Positions 19,148-27,648 of a stretch of 64,000 nucleotides of DNA are shown here, piece after piece. A program made the translations under genes and the position numbers. This stretch comes from Clostridium frigidicarnis (GTDB lineage: Bacteria > Bacillota > Clostridia > Clostridiales > Clostridiaceae), in the NCBI RefSeq assembly GCF_900111985.1, contig NZ_FOKI01000005.1:1-64000 (forward strand). Reading direction: 5' to 3'. Position 1 is the stretch's first letter. Each line of letters opens with the position of its first letter. The notes under the pieces were generated by a model, which had not been told where the DNA came from, made no database searches, and saw only the letters and a list, made by a program, of their open reading frames with translations.

Positions 19148-20656
19148 TTAGTTATAATATAAGTTTTCTGATGGGTATTCCGCATCACATGTTATATCTA
19201 TTCCTAATTTTCTAAATGTCTGCTCATCATTTCCAAGTATAATTGTTGTTGAGTGTGCTTGACATCCTTTTAGCATTTGTAATTTTTCTAATGCAACCTG
19301 TGCTGTTGGGTTTGTAGCTGCACATATACTAAGAGCTATTAACACCTCTTCACAACTTAAAGCCGTGTTTTTGCTGCTTAGTGTTTTAGATTTTAAATTT
19401 ATAATAGGCTCAAGAATAACTGGTGAAATAAGATGTATTTCATCATCTATATTTGCAAAATGCTTAACAGCATTTAATATTACTGCTGCTGTTGCATCCA
19501 TTACAGCTGAACTCTTTCCAAGCATTATAGTTCCATCTTCAAGTTCTAATGCTACAGACGGACATATTTCATTCTTTGCTTCAGCTTTTTGTTTTAACTG
19601 AGCTGAATATTCTCTAGCTGGAACAACAACTTTTCTATCTTCTTGTTTTAAGTTAAGTTCTTCCATTATAAGTTTTGACCTTTGGAATGTTTCCTTGTCT
19701 ACATATCCTTTTTTATATTCACAACCTGTTTTAAAGTATCTTCTTATTATTTCTTGTCTAGAAGCCTCTTTTACAACCTCATCATCAACAATTCCAAATC
19801 CAACTCTATTAACACCCATATCAGTTGGTGATTTATATACTGCTTCTTCACCTGTTATTTTTTCTATAATTCTCTTAAGTACAGGGAATGTCTCAATATC
19901 ACGGTTGTAGTTTACTGATACTTTATTGTATGCATCCATATGGAATGAATCTATCATATTAACATCTTTAAGGTCTACTGTAGCTGCTTCATAAGCAATA
20001 TTTAAAGGATGCTTTAATGGTACATTCCATACTGGGAAAGTTTCAAATTTAGAATATCCAGCAACTTTTCCTTGTTTATTTTCATGATAAAGTTGGCTAA
20101 GACATGTAGCAAGCTTTCCACTTCCTGGTCCTGGTGCTGTAACAACAACAATTGGTTTAGTTGTTTCTATGTAAGGATTTTTTCCATATCCTTCATCACT
20201 TACAATTGTGTCTACATCTGTAGGATATCCTTTTGTAGCCTCGTGCTTATAAACCTTTATTCCCCTACGCTCAAGTTTGTTTATAAATACAGTTGTTGCT
20301 GGTTGTCCGCTGTATCTTGTTATTACAACACTGTTTACTTCCAAATCATAGCATCTTAGATCATCTATTAATCTTAAAACATCTACGTCATAAGTAATAC
20401 CAAAGTCTCCTCTTATTTTATTTCTTTCAATATCTCCTGCATATACACAAATAATTATCTCAACTTTTTCTCTTAATTTGTGTAGTAATTTTATTTTTGC
20501 ATTTTCATCAAATCCAGGTAAAACTCTTTTTGCATGTAAATCAAATAAAAGTTTACCCCCAAATTCTAAATATAATTTATCGTAATTGTTAACTCTTTCC
20601 AAAATATACTTTGATTGTTCCTCAAGATATTTTTCATGATCAAATCCTATTTTCAT
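19148..20656 (-). CDS. DUF1846 domain-containing protein
   Basis: A member of the conserved DUF1846 family (about 500 residues), common in clostridia and lactic acid bacteria. Function is unknown to me. I start it at the ATG at 20656 (502 residues, [11 protein letters not shown]), because the ATG at 20665 is only one base behind the AGAGG. It contains a P-loop-like [17 protein letters not shown] near residue 180, which suggests nucleotide binding, and a Cys-rich C-terminal third ([17 protein letters not shown]). It is monocistronic with its own terminator. Confidence 0.85.
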   Translation of the reverse strand: MKIGFDHEKYLEEQSKYILERVNNYDKLYLEFGGKLLFDLHAKRVLPGFDENAKIKLLHKLREKVEIIICVYAGDIERNKIRGDFGITYDVDVLRLIDDLRCYDLEVNSVVITRYSGQPATTVFINKLERRGIKVYKHEATKGYPTDVDTIVSDEGYGKNPYIETTKPIVVVTAPGPGSGKLATCLSQLYHENKQGKVAGYSKFETFPVWNVPLKHPLNIAYEAATVDLKDVNMIDSFHMDAYNKVSVNYNRDIETFPVLKRIIEKITGEEAVYKSPTDMGVNRVGFGIVDDEVVKEASRQEIIRRYFKTGCEYKKGYVDKETFQRSKLIMEELNLKQEDRKVVVPAREYSAQLKQKAEAKNEICPSVALELEDGTIMLGKSSAVMDATAAVILNAVKHFANIDDEIHLISPVILEPIINLKSKTLSSKNTALSCEEVLIALSICAATNPTAQVALEKLQMLKGCQAHSTTIILGNDEQTFRKLGIDITCDAEYPSENLYYN

Positions 20657-20859
20657 ATGCGCCATACCTCTTTCTATAATAAAACATACCTTATATTATT
20701 ACATATTTTTTTCTTTTAGTAAAATATTTTTTAGTTAATTTTTTTTAACATAACTATATTTATAATAAATTTTCAATTAAAACTTAACCATTTTAATTGT
20801 TTACGGATATTTTTATTAATATTCATTTTCAAATCCTAATATCCATTAAATCACATAGC

Positions 20860-20898
20860 AAAAACTATGAAATTTTAACTTTCACTATAATTTCATAG
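20860..20898 (-). terminator. Terminator after truA
   Basis: CTATGAAATT (20865-20874) pairs with AATTTCATAG (20889-20898). A run of T's follows on the minus strand. Confidence 0.75.
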
Positions 20899-20935
20899 CC
20901 TTCTTAAAAAAATCTATCTATTTCTATAAGACATA

Positions 20936-21673
20936 TTAATAATTAACTTCCTTTAAGCATAATCCTTTAGCTCTGGCTATTTGGCACTTTTCATATCTTA
21001 CTTTCTCATTTAAAATATTTTCAACATCTGATACCTTAATGTTTTCCTTACCAACCTCTATAAGAGTTCCTACAATCATTCTAACTGTATTCCATAAGAA
21101 TTCATCTCCATTGATTTCTATCTCAACAGTACCCTTATTTTCCTTTATATTAATATAATTAATTGTCCTTAACGTTGATTTATTCTTAGGCTTAAGATTT
21201 GTAAAACTTTCAAGATCCTTAGTACCTATTAAACATTTTGAACTAGCTATCATATTTTCTATATTAAGATTTTCTTCAATATGATAAACGTATTTTCTAT
21301 TAAATACACTTCTGAATTTATTAGTATTTATTCTATAAACATAAGTATTAGATTTAAAATTATATCTTGAATGGAATCTTTGTCCTACCTCTTCTAGAGA
21401 TTTTACCACTATATCATCTGGTAAAAATTCATATAAATAATCCATCATACTTTCTGTGCTTAATCCACATTGTGTATGAAAGTTAGCTATATAATTTTCA
21501 GCATGTACTCCTATATCAGTTCTTCCACAGCCTATTAATTGAATCTCTTCTCCTGTCATTTTTCCCAATACACTTTCTATTTTTCCTTGTATTGTAACAG
21601 TCTCTTTAGACTGTTTTTGCCATCCTTTATATCTACTTCCATCATATTCTATAGTCATTTTTATATTTCTCAT
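20936..21673 (-). CDS. truA: tRNA pseudouridine(38-40) synthase TruA
   Basis: 245 residues, normal for TruA. The catalytic Asp lies in GCGRTDIGVHAENYIANFHT near residue 50. It also carries YDGSRYKGWQKQ at the N-terminus and FLWNTVRMIVGTLIEVG near residue 190. It isomerises uridines in the anticodon stem-loop of many tRNAs. It appears monocistronic here. Confidence 0.95.
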   Translation of the reverse strand: MRNIKMTIEYDGSRYKGWQKQSKETVTIQGKIESVLGKMTGEEIQLIGCGRTDIGVHAENYIANFHTQCGLSTESMMDYLYEFLPDDIVVKSLEEVGQRFHSRYNFKSNTYVYRINTNKFRSVFNRKYVYHIEENLNIENMIASSKCLIGTKDLESFTNLKPKNKSTLRTINYINIKENKGTVEIEINGDEFLWNTVRMIVGTLIEVGKENIKVSDVENILNEKVRYEKCQIARAKGLCLKEVNY

Positions 21674-21783
21674 ATAGTATCACCTTTAGCTCCTTATATT
21701 TATCATTTAGTTTTTCTATAACTTTAATTATATCCTCAATGAAGATATAAATCCATCATCTTTATTAATCCATTATAAATTGT

Positions 21784-21807
21784 CTTAGGCGCATGAAATG
21801 TGCCTAA
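21784..21807. repeat. Minimal palindrome resembling the ends of the dispersed repeat
   Basis: CTTAGGCGCATGAAATGTGCCTAAG consists of the outer TAGGCACAT-type arms of the repeat family brought together with no core. It lies between the response regulator and truA and may serve as a terminator. Confidence 0.5.
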
Positions 21808-21826
21808 GTTTAAAAATCTAGAAACA

Positions 21827-22429
21827 TTAATCAAAGAGTTTAGAAATAATATTAAATCTTTTAGCCTCAATATTATTTCCGATGCCTTCATTAGCCTTAC
21901 CAATCAAATAATATATATGTTTTACATATGGATTAATAGCTAAAGCATTTTTAAGATTCTCAATAGCTTCATTATATTCTTGCTCACTTATTAACTTCTC
22001 TGCCTTTGTTATATATACTTGGATATTATTTTCATTTTCACACAAAATATTTTTCGCCTCATTATTTTCCATCTCTATTTCATCTAATATTGAATTTACT
22101 CTCTCATGTGAAAATGGTTTTTGAAGATATAATTTTGCTCCTAATTTTGTACATTCAACTGCATTTTTAACTGTAGCAAAGGCTGTCATAACAACAACTT
22201 TACATTCTACACCATAATCAGAAAAATTTCTTAAAACTTCTGTACCACTCATCCCAGGCATTCTTACATCTAAAAAAATCAAATCAATATTATTTTTTTC
22301 TTTTTGTAAAATTTCAAGAGCTACTTTACCATTTTCTGCTGTCATTACATCATAACCTCTTAGTTCTAAACATGTTGTAAGCAATAATCTTATATTCTTT
22401 GTATCATCAACAATTAAAACCTTCCCCAT
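21827..22429 (-). CDS. Response regulator with TPR-like C-terminus, no DNA-binding domain
   Basis: 200 residues. Residues 1-120 form a receiver domain with the acidic pair VDDTKN, phosphoacceptor Asp in FLDVRMPGMSG and the Lys in YLQKPFSH. The C-terminal part (EYNEAIENLKNALAINPYVK) looks like one tetratricopeptide repeat instead of a DNA-binding domain, so output is probably by protein-protein contact. It is 56 bp downstream of the histidine kinase at 22486 and surely its partner. The target is unknown. Confidence 0.85.
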   Translation of the reverse strand: MGKVLIVDDTKNIRLLLTTCLELRGYDVMTAENGKVALEILQKEKNNIDLIFLDVRMPGMSGTEVLRNFSDYGVECKVVVMTAFATVKNAVECTKLGAKLYLQKPFSHERVNSILDEIEMENNEAKNILCENENNIQVYITKAEKLISEQEYNEAIENLKNALAINPYVKHIYYLIGKANEGIGNNIEAKRFNIISKLFD

Positions 22430-22485
22430 AAAAATGCTCCTTTTGTGATTAAATTCTTTTTAAAAATTCTTTTTAAAATTTCTTT

Positions 22486-24342
22486 TTATCTAAAGCCACT
22501 TATTTCATTCTCCACAATAGGTATGGTAAATGTAAACTTGCTTCCTTTATCTAGAATACTTTCGCACCATATTTGTCCATCATGGGCTTCTACTATTTCC
22601 TTTGCTATAGATAGTCCAAGGCCTGTACTTTCTGGTAATATATCAAATTCCTCTACCCTAAAAAATTTTTCAAATACTCTATCTAAACAATTTTCTGGAA
22701 TACCTCTTCCTGTATCTTCAACATATATTTTTATATTATTTTTTTCTATACCTGATCCAATTATTATCCTTCCATTTTCATCTGTATATCTTATTGCATT
22801 AGATAATAAATTATTTAATACCCATAGCATCTTTTCTTTATCAATTATTGCCCTGGGAATATTATTAAGATTAAGTTCTAAAATAATATTTTTATTTCTA
22901 GCAACAGTAATATTATTTTCTATACACTCCTCTATCAAACTATTTAAGTTATATTTTCTTCTACTGAATACAGCTTTATCTGATTGTATTTTAGAAATTT
23001 TCAACAAGTTGGATACTAATTCACTAAGTCTTTGAACATCTTCTTTTATTGTGCTAATAACACCATTTTGCTTTTCATTTAATGTTCCTAAATTTTCATC
23101 TAACATTAATCCAACTCCCATCATTACTGATGTTAATGGTGTTTTTAATTCATGAGATATCGTCCCTATAAACTCTGTTTTAATTTTTTCTACTTGCTTA
23201 AGCTCTGTTACATTTCTAAAAAGCATAATTACTCCATTGCCTTTTTGATCTTTATCTTTTATTGATGTTACTATTACATTAAAAAAGTATGTTTTATCAC
23301 CTATAACTACTTCTATAAATTTTCCGTTATCTATTAAATCCCTATTTATAATCTTAAAAGCATGATCATACAATTCACCATTATTTATAGCTTGAAGAAA
23401 ATGCTTATTAATAATATTTTCTTCATTCAATCCTAAAAATGTTTCACAAGAATTGTTTACAAATTTTATTTTAAAACTTCCATCTAAAACCATAAGAGGA
23501 TCTGAAATACTTTTAATAATTGTCATAAATTTATTTTTTTCTGCTAGTAATGATCCCTTGGAACTTTTTTCAAACTCATATAATCTATTAGTCATATTAT
23601 TAAATTCTTTAGCAACTATTCCAATTTCATCATTATAAATAATAGGTGCTTGTTTATTTATTTCCCCCTCTTTAACAGACTTTATAGTATTAGTTAATAG
23701 ATGAATTGGTCCTAAATATTTGTTTGTACATATTATTGCTATTATAAGTCCTAAGAGAGCGGCAATTAAAGATACTGTGCAAATTAATTTAGTTGAATTC
23801 TCTGCATTTAACTTTGTACTAATTTTTTTATCAAACATAGCCTTTTCATTTAATTTTGATGCATTATTTAAATTACTTTTTATATTTTCTATACTATCTG
23901 ATATAACATCCTCATAAAAACGCTTTACTTCATCCTCAGTATGATTAGACGTATACTCCTGAAGTTGTGAAAATAATTTTATAAAGTTGACATATTCTTC
24001 ATTAATTTTGTCAACTCCATCTCTTTCCCCATCTTCTGTAATATTATTTTTTTCAATATGAAACCACTGATAAAATTCATCATTACTTTTATAAAAAAGT
24101 TCTAGCCCATGTTCTTTTTCCCCTTGAATATATTTAAAAATAGCTCTATTTTCACTTTCAAGACAGTTAATCATATTTTTACAGGCATCAATACTTTTAT
24201 AATTATCTGTTATTAAACCATCTATTGATTTTCCTAAGTTATATACATTTAAAGCAGATATTAATCCTACCATTGCTATTATTATTACAAGTCCAATATA
24301 AATCAATGTTATTTTTTTTCTTAAAGACTTTATTTTTCCCAC
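22486..24342 (-). CDS. Membrane sensor histidine kinase (HAMP-PAS-HisKA-HATPase)
   Basis: 618 residues. TM1 lies at about 10-32, an extracytoplasmic four-helix-like sensor at about 33-183 and TM2 at about 186-206. HAMP (GPIHLLTNTIKSVKEGEI) and a PAS domain at about 268-380 follow. The phosphoaccepting His397 is in FIGTISHELKTPLTS. ATPase boxes follow: WVLNNLLSNAIRY (N), VEDTGRGIPE (G1) and STGLGLSIAKEIVEAHDG (G2). All catalytic motifs look intact. It is paired with the TPR-type regulator downstream. The signal is unknown. Confidence 0.92.
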   Translation of the reverse strand: MGKIKSLRKKITLIYIGLVIIIAMVGLISALNVYNLGKSIDGLITDNYKSIDACKNMINCLESENRAIFKYIQGEKEHGLELFYKSNDEFYQWFHIEKNNITEDGERDGVDKINEEYVNFIKLFSQLQEYTSNHTEDEVKRFYEDVISDSIENIKSNLNNASKLNEKAMFDKKISTKLNAENSTKLICTVSLIAALLGLIIAIICTNKYLGPIHLLTNTIKSVKEGEINKQAPIIYNDEIGIVAKEFNNMTNRLYEFEKSSKGSLLAEKNKFMTIIKSISDPLMVLDGSFKIKFVNNSCETFLGLNEENIINKHFLQAINNGELYDHAFKIINRDLIDNGKFIEVVIGDKTYFFNVIVTSIKDKDQKGNGVIMLFRNVTELKQVEKIKTEFIGTISHELKTPLTSVMMGVGLMLDENLGTLNEKQNGVISTIKEDVQRLSELVSNLLKISKIQSDKAVFSRRKYNLNSLIEECIENNITVARNKNIILELNLNNIPRAIIDKEKMLWVLNNLLSNAIRYTDENGRIIIGSGIEKNNIKIYVEDTGRGIPENCLDRVFEKFFRVEEFDILPESTGLGLSIAKEIVEAHDGQIWCESILDKGSKFTFTIPIVENEISGFR

Positions 24343-24708
24343 TTTAACTATATCCCCCTCTTATAGAACAAATCTTTCTTTAGGTATTGTTCTCTCCACC
24401 ATCTGAATATTAGAATGGTTAATCTAGGATTGTATTACCACCTTTTACATGTGGTAGCCATCAGATAAACTAAATTTCTCCCTTCACTAACTAATATATA
24501 ACAAAAATATATTTTAACGAATTACTTATGTATATATTAAACTCAAGCATATTGGAAATACAGAGAGTAATATGAATATTTTCCCATAAAAATACTGTTT
24601 AATACTATCAAAAGAATTCTTTTGTTTAATGTTATAAATTTGATTGAATTTATTTATCCTTCTAGAATAGTAATTAGGAATTTATTCTTTAATAAAGGAG
24701 ATTGTTTT
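24343..24708. other. Divergent intergenic region with nested inverted repeats
   Basis: 366 bp between the minus-strand kinase and the plus-strand operon at 24709. At 24366-24466 there are nested inverted repeats: AGAACAA/TTGTTCT (about 24366-24393), ATCTGA/TCAGAT enclosing 24401-24466, and TACCAC/GTGGTA inside. Together they could fold as a branched leader for either gene. It matches no riboswitch class I recognise. The rest is AT-rich promoter DNA. Confidence 0.35.
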
Positions 24709-25275
24709 ATGTTATTAGATATAGTTTCAGACACTAACAATAAAGTTCTAGTAAATCATAGTAAATCTTACTCTTTACTAGATCCACTTAATAAAATATA
24801 TGATATATTTTTATTTACTAAAAATCAGATTAGCTTTGATAATTCAAAACAGATAGAAAAAGCCTCTGAAACTTTAGTTTATAGATATGGCAATAACCTA
24901 AGTAAGAATATTTTATTATATTCTCTTTTAAAACTAAACAAACTCGAATGCACTCTTGTATGTTCCTTTATAAAGGATACTAATAACTTGCTTAAAGAAT
25001 TTAAATTTAAGGTTATTCCCTGGATTTATGTTAAAGTAAGTACCAATAATAAAACTTTATATCTAGATTGTAGTTTTGATAAATATTTTCTACACAGAAC
25101 TAATTTATGTTATATAGGAGATACTTTAAACTATTTGCCTAATGATTATTTTATAAACGATAAATGTGCATTTGAAATTCTTTACACTCTATATGATTTA
25201 GAAGATTTAAACATCTTAAATTATTTTTATAAGAACAATTTCAACATTTATAACAAGGAGTATTGCTATGTATAA
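24709..25275 (+). CDS. Unrecognised protein, degenerate transglutaminase-like fold (suspected)
   Basis: 188 residues from the ATG at 24709, which follows AAAGGAG. An upstream in-frame ATG at 24622 has no SD. I do not recognise a named family. The segment from about residue 60 to 130 follows a transglutaminase-like layout: a helix where the Cys would sit (SKNILLYSLLKLNKLECTLV), then PWIYVKV where HAWVEV is usual, then LYLDCSF for the Asp strand. The catalytic Cys and His are not in place, so any such domain is inactive. It is the first gene of a tight three-gene operon with two TrkA-N-like proteins and overlaps the next by 8 bp. Confidence 0.55.
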   Translation: MLLDIVSDTNNKVLVNHSKSYSLLDPLNKIYDIFLFTKNQISFDNSKQIEKASETLVYRYGNNLSKNILLYSLLKLNKLECTLVCSFIKDTNNLLKEFKFKVIPWIYVKVSTNNKTLYLDCSFDKYFLHRTNLCYIGDTLNYLPNDYFINDKCAFEILYTLYDLEDLNILNYFYKNNFNIYNKEYCYV

Positions 25276-25651
25276 TGCAATTATAGGTACTGGTATTTTT
25301 ACTAAATTACTAATTGAAAATTTTATTGAATCCAATAAAAATATTATTTTAATTTCAAATAAAGATGATTTGGAAAAATTCAAAAATGACACTTCTATTA
25401 TAAAGAAATCTTTGGATATAAAAAACTCTAAACTAATACGATATGAAATCTTAAGCAAAAATTATTCTAAAACGATTATTTATACTGACAATGATATGCT
25501 TACTTTAATGTTAGCCGAATCTTTAAAAGATATAGATAATATTTATGCCATCTTTAATTCTAAATCTATAAATAAATTAGTTACAAGCAACTGTAATTGC
25601 TTGTTTATAGATGAAATATTTAAAAAATACTTTAATGAGGAGATTTTATAA
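25268..25651 (+). CDS. Small Rossmann (TrkA-N/RCK-like) protein
   Basis: 127 residues. The N-terminus AIIGTGIFTKLLIENFIES is a GxG-type Rossmann start, followed by strand IILISN and TIIYTDND, as in RCK/TrkA-N NAD-binding domains. No TrkA-C domain or membrane segment is present. It overlaps the previous gene by 8 bp, has the SD AAGGAG, and abuts the similar gene at 25652. It may form a heterodimer with that protein. Its function is unknown, and no K+ channel or transporter gene is adjacent. Confidence 0.6.
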   Translation: MYNAIIGTGIFTKLLIENFIESNKNIILISNKDDLEKFKNDTSIIKKSLDIKNSKLIRYEILSKNYSKTIIYTDNDMLTLMLAESLKDIDNIYAIFNSKSINKLVTSNCNCLFIDEIFKKYFNEEIL

Positions 25652-26029
25652 ATGTTTGCTATTGTTATTGGTAATGGTGATCTAAAACAATCTTTGTCAT
25701 CATCTTTAGATGAACTGGGCTTGGGTTTTAATTATGTAAACTGTGATAAAGATATGCTAGAAATTGATTTAAAGAAAATTGGATTATATAGAGCTGATTT
25801 ATTAATATGTTTAACAGATGAAGATGATTTTAATTTCTACTTCTGTAAAAAGGCTAAAGTTGATTATAATGTGCCTCTAACCTTGGCTTTAGCAAATTGT
25901 TCAGACAATATTGAAACAATGAAACTTCAAGGTATAGATTTTGTTATATGTCCAAACTTATTTATATTAAATTCTTTAAAAAGAATTTTATCCTTAAATA
26001 AAACTTCCTATGAGAGGTTAAGTTCCTAA
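25652..26029 (+). CDS. Small TrkA-N/RCK-like protein
   Basis: 125 residues. It begins FAIVIGNGDLKQSLSSSLDELG. DADLLICLTDED-like strand 4 is present as RADLLICLTDEDDFNF, and GIDFVICPNLFILN matches the RCK/TrkA-N pattern of KtrA/TrkA proteins better than its neighbour does. It lacks the C-terminal ligand-binding domain. It starts right at the end of the previous gene with the SD GAGGAG and is followed by a strong terminator, closing a three-gene operon. Its role is unknown. Confidence 0.65.
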   Translation: MFAIVIGNGDLKQSLSSSLDELGLGFNYVNCDKDMLEIDLKKIGLYRADLLICLTDEDDFNFYFCKKAKVDYNVPLTLALANCSDNIETMKLQGIDFVICPNLFILNSLKRILSLNKTSYERLSS

Positions 26030-26080
26030 ATTAAGAAGAGCTAGGTTTTATGTAAATCATAAATCTAGCTCTTCTTAATT
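26029..26080 (+). terminator. Terminator after the TrkA-N-like operon
   Basis: Perfect 20-bp arms (26029-26048 and 26061-26080, AATTAAGAAGAGCTAGGTTT with its complement) immediately after the stop codon. The remainder of the gap to 26332 holds repeat copy C and the promoter area of the next operon. Confidence 0.8.
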
Positions 26081-26152
26081 TAGGCACATTCAAAAAAATA
26101 ACAAGTCAGTATTCTAGTATATTTGACTTGTTATTTTCTTTCACGTACCTTA
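26081..26152. repeat. Dispersed palindromic repeat, copy C
   Basis: It begins TAGGCACATTCAAAAAAATA, has the core AACAAGTCAGTATTCTAGTA and GACTTGTTATTTTC, and ends TTTCACGTACCTTA. It is a good reference for the short form. Confidence 0.8.
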
Positions 26153-26332
26153 TATTAATTAATTTAAAATTATATTCTTCTATAAATAACTCTATTTTTC
26201 AGTTTTTCTTAACATGATGCATTTTGTCATAAAGTCTTCATTTTTATTTTATAGTTTTCTTCACTTTTATTTATTAAAATAGTATATATATAGTAAACTT
26301 TAAGTTAATTATGTATATTAGGAGGCAGAAAT

Positions 26333-26926
26333 ATGAAATTGAAAACTTTAAACCAAAGGCATTTTAAAAAAATAATAATAGTAATTATTTCTATTGTACT
26401 TTTATTAACTACATTGTATGTAATAAAAAAATTTTCTTCTGAACACAAAGCTCCTAGTAAACTTGGACAAAAAATATATACCTCAATGAATGTTAGAGAA
26501 AATAGAATTAAAGTTTATAATACTGCTGTTAACCTTAACAATGGGGATTCTTCTAATACATGTGTGTATTTTATATCTGAAGTTTTGCGTACAAATGGTG
26601 AAAAAATTAATCATGAAATTTGTAATACATCACAAATATTAGATATAATGAAAAAGAATGGTTGGAAAAAAGAAACTGATTATAAAAAACTCAAACCTGG
26701 AGATATCTGTTTTACTACAGACGAAAAATTAAATAAAAGGGGTATTCCCACTCATACCTATGTATTTATGGGTTGGAAAGATGAAAATAAATATGATTAT
26801 GCCTATGTATGTGATAATCAATCAAAAGATTATGATAATATGATTTATCATTTAAGAAATATAACAAAAAATATAGAGGTTAAAGGCAATGCTAAAGAAC
26901 CTTTTAGTTTTTTCATGTATAAGTAA
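26333..26926 (+). CDS. Membrane-anchored Cys-His hydrolase, NlpC/P60 or CHAP-like
   Basis: 197 residues. One N-terminal membrane segment (about 13-31) anchors an external domain. That domain has the papain-fold amidase layout: Cys77 in SSNTCVYFISEVLRTNG, the KPGDICF turn near residue 122, His141 in GIPTHTYVFMGW and YVCDNQ near residue 160. The likely substrate is a peptidoglycan peptide or amide bond, but the exact family is not certain. It has the SD AGGAGG and is 20 bp ahead of a VanR-like regulator, so it is probably in one operon with the two-component system and under its control. Confidence 0.65.
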   Translation: MKLKTLNQRHFKKIIIVIISIVLLLTTLYVIKKFSSEHKAPSKLGQKIYTSMNVRENRIKVYNTAVNLNNGDSSNTCVYFISEVLRTNGEKINHEICNTSQILDIMKKNGWKKETDYKKLKPGDICFTTDEKLNKRGIPTHTYVFMGWKDENKYDYAYVCDNQSKDYDNMIYHLRNITKNIEVKGNAKEPFSFFMYK

Positions 26927-26946
26927 ATTTTTAAGGAGTATTTTTT

Positions 26947-27648
26947 ATGAGTAAGTATAATATTTTAGTTGTTGATGATGAAAAAGAAATACGGGATGCT
27001 ATTGAGGTTTATCTAAAAAGTATAGATAATCTTGAGATTATTATGGCTTGTGATGGACTTGAGGCTTTGTCCCTTATAGAGACTAATGATATACATGTTA
27101 TTATTTTAGATGTAATGATGCCTAATCTTGATGGAATAAGAACCTGTATGAAAATTAGAGAACAAAGAAATATACCTATAATTATGTTATCTGCTAAAAG
27201 TGAAGATACGGATAAAATTCTAGGATTAAACATAGGAGCAGATGATTATGTATCTAAACCATTTAATCCATTGGAACTAGTAGCAAGAGTTAAGTCTCAA
27301 CTTAGACGTTATATAAAACTTGGTGATTTAGAGTCACAAAGTTCTAATGATCTTGTTGTGGTTAATGGCTTAGTAATTGATAAAATTAGTCATATTATAA
27401 CTTTAGATGGGTGTGAGGTTAAATTCACTCCTCTTGAATATGATATCTTATTGCTTTTAGCTGAAAATCGTGGTAGAGTGTTTTCTTCTCGTGAAATATA
27501 TGAAAGAGTATGGAATGAACCTGCTTATAATGCTGAAAACATTATTTCTGTACACATAAGAAGAATAAGAAAAAAAACAGAAATAAATACTAAAGACCCA
27601 AAATATGTTAAGGTGGTGTGGGGAGTTGGATACAAAATCGAAAAGTGA
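26947..27648 (+). CDS. OmpR/VanR-family response regulator
   Basis: 233 residues. The receiver has DDEKE, phosphoacceptor Asp in IILDVMMPNLDG and Lys in DYVSKPFNPLE. The C-terminal winged helix (FTPLEYDILLLLAENRGRVF and VHIRRIRKK) binds DNA. It overlaps the downstream kinase gene by 23 bp. The best resemblance is to VanR-like regulators of cell-wall stress systems. There are no vanHAX genes here, so glycopeptide resistance is not implied. Confidence 0.9.
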   Translation: MSKYNILVVDDEKEIRDAIEVYLKSIDNLEIIMACDGLEALSLIETNDIHVIILDVMMPNLDGIRTCMKIREQRNIPIIMLSAKSEDTDKILGLNIGADDYVSKPFNPLELVARVKSQLRRYIKLGDLESQSSNDLVVVNGLVIDKISHIITLDGCEVKFTPLEYDILLLLAENRGRVFSSREIYERVWNEPAYNAENIISVHIRRIRKKTEINTKDPKYVKVVWGVGYKIEK

